Below the pieces are notes generated by a model. That model had not been told where the DNA came from. It saw nothing but the letters and a program-made list of their open reading frames with translations, and did no database searches. Positions 62,071 to 64,000 of a DNA stretch of 64,000 bases are shown here, piece after piece; positions within the stretch are counted from its first letter, which is position 1; the number at the start of each line of letters is the position of its first letter. This stretch comes from UBA3210 sp048359995 (lineage in GTDB: Bacteria; Bacillota_I; Bacilli_A; RFN20; CAG-449), in NCBI GenBank assembly GCA_048359995.1, contig DBGCPK010000008.1, positions 62,001-126,000 of the forward strand, read 5' to 3'. The translations under genes were made by a program, and so were the position numbers.

Positions 62071-62643
62071 CTATGATTTCGTCCATTTTTCCCGACACCA
62101 TTTCAGCGACTTATTCAACAGGTAGTACACCCTTTTCTGCGTGATTTTCATCATCGAAGAGATCTCTTCGTAACGATATCCCCGCATCCAGAACCACAGC
62201 ACTTTGTATTCGATTTCGCTCTTTCTTTGAAGTTCGTCGAGAAGTAGCGCAATGTCGATTTTCAAAGCGGAATCCGTTCGGCTGTCTTCTAAAACCGTCT
62301 GCGAAAGAACCTCTTCGTTCAATTCGAAATGAGGGTTTTCAATGCGGTGCTTGTATACATTTCTTCGATAATGTTCCACCAAAGCGCAGGCGAACACTTC
62401 TCTGACCAGGCCGAAAAAATATCCTTTTTTTCCGTCGAAACTCTCTATTGCCGCGTGAACGCTTTCCAAATAGATGCTTTCCAACGTCTCTTTGTCCAAT
62501 TTCCGCGTCCATACCGCATCGGTTTTTTTCAGAATCAATCCCATTTTTTTCTTATACCGAAAAAAAAGAAGCCTTTTCGCTTCTTCGTTATTTTGCCGTA
62601 TCAAATACATCAATTCGTCGTCACTGACGTATTCTTCGATCAT
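62071..62643 (-). CDS. Sigma-factor-like protein in the sigH position
   Basis: 190 residues. The N-terminal half ('DDELMYLIRQNNEEAKRLLFFRYKKKM') resembles sigma region 2 starts ('ELxxxxxxGDxxAxxxLxxxY'). The C-terminal 'LQRKSEIEYKVLWFWMRGYRYEEISSMMKITQKRVYYLLNKSLKWCREK' resembles region 4 with its helix-turn-helix (about 147-185). In Bacilli, sigH follows cysS-rlmB-yacP; here this gene overlaps rlmB by 4 bp. A SigH-like sigma, perhaps for stationary phase or competence, is therefore proposed; the match is weak, so ECF-like is also possible. Confidence 0.65.
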   Translation of the reverse strand: MIEEYVSDDELMYLIRQNNEEAKRLLFFRYKKKMGLILKKTDAVWTRKLDKETLESIYLESVHAAIESFDGKKGYFFGLVREVFACALVEHYRRNVYKHRIENPHFELNEEVLSQTVLEDSRTDSALKIDIALLLDELQRKSEIEYKVLWFWMRGYRYEEISSMMKITQKRVYYLLNKSLKWCREKWTKS

Positions 62644-63365
62644 TTCAACGGATTCCTCCGGCTGAAAATCTGAGAAAGAAAAACGGCGCAGGCGACCGAC
62701 GCATTCAAGGAATTGACGTGGCCGACCATCGGAATGCGGACAATATAGTCGCTGTTTTTCAGCAATAACGGCCTAATGCCTTTTCCCTCAGAGCCTACGA
62801 TCAGCGCGATCTTCGAACGATAATCGACTTCTCGGTAATCGATTTTCGCTTCTCCGTCGGCGGCGACAACCCAATATCCCGCCTCTTTGAGCCGAAGCAC
62901 CGCTTGATGAAGGTTGACCGTCTGGCAAACGTCCACGTATTCGATCGCGCCGGTGCTGACTTTGGCTACCGTCGAAGTAATTCCGACCTGCCGATTCGCA
63001 CCGATGATGATGCCGTTTCCGCCGAAAGCATCGACGCTTCTTAGAATCGCCCCCAGATTATGCGGATCTTCGATTCCGTCCAATAAGACCAGAAGCGCGG
63101 ATTCGTCGTCCTTGTTCTTTTCGATGATTTCGTCGAGAGATAAATACGCGTATTCTTTGATTTCCGCGACGATTCCCTGATGAACCACGCGACCGACCAA
63201 ACGATAAAGTTCTTCCGAAGATATCGTCCGAGAGGGAATCTGTTTTTCTTTCAGCAACCGAAAGATCCGATCGTCCTTGAAAGACGATCCCATCCAAATC
63301 CTTTTTACCCCGTCGTTGTGCGCCAAAGCATTCGCGACCGTGTTTTTTCCGTAGATCAGATTCAT
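62640..63365 (-). CDS. rlmB: 23S rRNA (guanosine-2'-O-)-methyltransferase RlmB
   Basis: 241 residues from the ATG at 63365 (MNLIYGKNT), one bp after the cysS stop. N-terminal substrate-binding domain; C-terminal SPOUT domain with 'LLDGIEDPHNLGAILRSVDAFG' (motif 1), 'IVGSEGKGIRPLLL' (motif 2) and 'IPMVGHVNSLNASVACAVFL' (motif 3), the knotted SAM-binding site. It methylates G2251-equivalent in 23S rRNA. Confidence 0.95.
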   Translation of the reverse strand: MNLIYGKNTVANALAHNDGVKRIWMGSSFKDDRIFRLLKEKQIPSRTISSEELYRLVGRVVHQGIVAEIKEYAYLSLDEIIEKNKDDESALLVLLDGIEDPHNLGAILRSVDAFGGNGIIIGANRQVGITSTVAKVSTGAIEYVDVCQTVNLHQAVLRLKEAGYWVVAADGEAKIDYREVDYRSKIALIVGSEGKGIRPLLLKNSDYIVRIPMVGHVNSLNASVACAVFLSQIFSRRNPLK

Positions 63366-63366
63366 C

Positions 63367-64000
63367 TTACAAAATCCCTCTTTCGATGAGTTTCTTTCTG
63401 AGTTCGTCCGATCTGGCATAATCTTTCTCTCTTTTGGCTTCGTTGTATTGACGATACATCTCTCTGTCTTCTTCGCTCAACGTCGGTTCTTCGAAAACCA
63501 ATCCGAGAACGTCGAGCATATCTTTCAAGGTAAAATAAAGCGAACGCATCTCTTCTTTATCCGCGTCGGGCCGCCGCAAAATGACGTTGCTTTCCTTGAC
63601 GATCCGATAGAGTTCGCTCAAAGCGTTCGGCGTATTCAAATCGTCGCACAGCGCTTGCAAGAACTCCCGATTTTTAAGTTCGCCCCCGAAACTCGCGATA
63701 TTCTCGTTTTCCAGTTGCAATTTTACGGAAAGGCTCCGATAGGTTTTGGAGATTTTCTCGACTTCCTTTTCCGCCGAAGACAGAAGATCGTCGCTGAAAT
63801 TGACCGGAGTGCGGTAATAAGAATTGATGAGAACGAAGCGAACCGCATTGCCGCCGTAAGCTTCCAGCAAATCAACCGCGCGTTTGACATTGCCCAACGA
63901 TTTGCTCATCTTGACATTGTCGATATTGATAAAGCCGTTGTGCATCCAATAATTGGCGATTTTATGGTGATACATCGCTTCTTCCTGCGCAATTTCGTTT
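63367..64000 (-). CDS. cysS: Cysteinyl-tRNA synthetase (3' part)
   Basis: The C-terminal 211 residues; the gene runs off the right edge. 'NEIAQEEAMYHHKIANYWMHNGFINIDNVKMSKSLGN' (spread over the first 40 visible residues) contains the KMSKS ATP motif; 'FVLINSYYRTPVNFSDDLL' and the 'LCDDLNTPNAL' helix-bundle segment are CysS-specific. C-terminal 'AKREKDYARSDELRKKLIERGI' is the usual tail. HIGH motif lies outside the window. Confidence 0.95.
   Translation of the reverse strand, partial: NEIAQEEAMYHHKIANYWMHNGFINIDNVKMSKSLGNVKRAVDLLEAYGGNAVRFVLINSYYRTPVNFSDDLLSSAEKEVEKISKTYRSLSVKLQLENENIASFGGELKNREFLQALCDDLNTPNALSELYRIVKESNVILRRPDADKEEMRSLYFTLKDMLDVLGLVFEEPTLSEEDREMYRQYNEAKREKDYARSDELRKKLIERGIL

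Noticed and set aside
1..64000. CRISPR arrays, rRNA or tRNA genes
   Set aside because: No regularly spaced repeats and no rRNA or tRNA-like segments were seen when reading through, though a tRNA could escape manual reading.

Overview
The window looks like a chromosomal stretch from a low-to-mid GC Gram-positive (Bacillota) bacterium. The support is indirect but consistent. The cysS-rlmB pair is followed by a sigma-like gene, as in Bacilli. There are perfect CIRCE (HrcA) operators, KtrAB-type potassium uptake, a TarI/TarJ/LicD/TagD set of wall-polymer genes, a CpsB/C/D phosphoregulatory trio, and strong AGGAGG ribosome binding sites. Pyruvate:ferredoxin oxidoreductase points to an anaerobic life. 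TGA is used as a normal stop, so this is not the mycoplasma code. I cannot place it below phylum level; an Erysipelotrichia- or Mollicutes-related Bacilli lineage is a guess. No rRNA, tRNA or CRISPR array was seen.

Layout. 1-4.2 kb: start of a COG2509-type FAD oxidoreductase, ktrA-ktrB, a cation diffusion facilitator, and an Hsp20 gene whose promoter sits between two CIRCE operators. 4.2-11.9 kb: an AT-richer six-gene defence operon (controller HTH, a tandem double m5C methyltransferase, a putative restriction endonuclease, Vsr, a single-domain m5C methyltransferase, a GHKL ATPase). 12-18.2 kb: housekeeping genes (PFOR, galU, a Crh-like HPr paralogue without the catalytic His, alanine racemase). 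18.2-62 kb: a very large surface-polysaccharide region.

The polysaccharide region splits into at least six units. (a) cpsC-cpsD-cpsB-priming transferase (minus), with a divergent XRE regulator. (b) wzx-licD-tagD-UDP-GlcA epimerase-acyltransferase-ugd (minus). (c) A 12-gene minus operon from a second priming transferase through rfbF-rfbG-SDR-epimerase (CDP-deoxyhexose), six glycosyltransferases and a Wzy-like polymerase. (d) glf alone. (e) licD-tarI-tarJ-wzy (plus), for CDP-ribitol. (f) A dTDP-rhamnose operon, GT4-rfbA-rfbC-rfbD-unknown-rfbB-wzx (minus). GT2-EpsG (plus) and a Wzz-like protein (minus) close the region. With two flippases, three polymerases, two chain-length proteins and two priming enzymes, the cell probably makes more than one polymer, or one block was acquired later.

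Embedded among these are an ECF sigma/anti-sigma/lipoprotein module (40.9-43.5 kb) and a small AT-rich islet (48-50.2 kb) with an M28 peptidase, an autoinhibited Fic protein and an inverted remnant of a second fic gene. The right edge returns to core genes: a sigma-like factor, rlmB and the 3' part of cysS.
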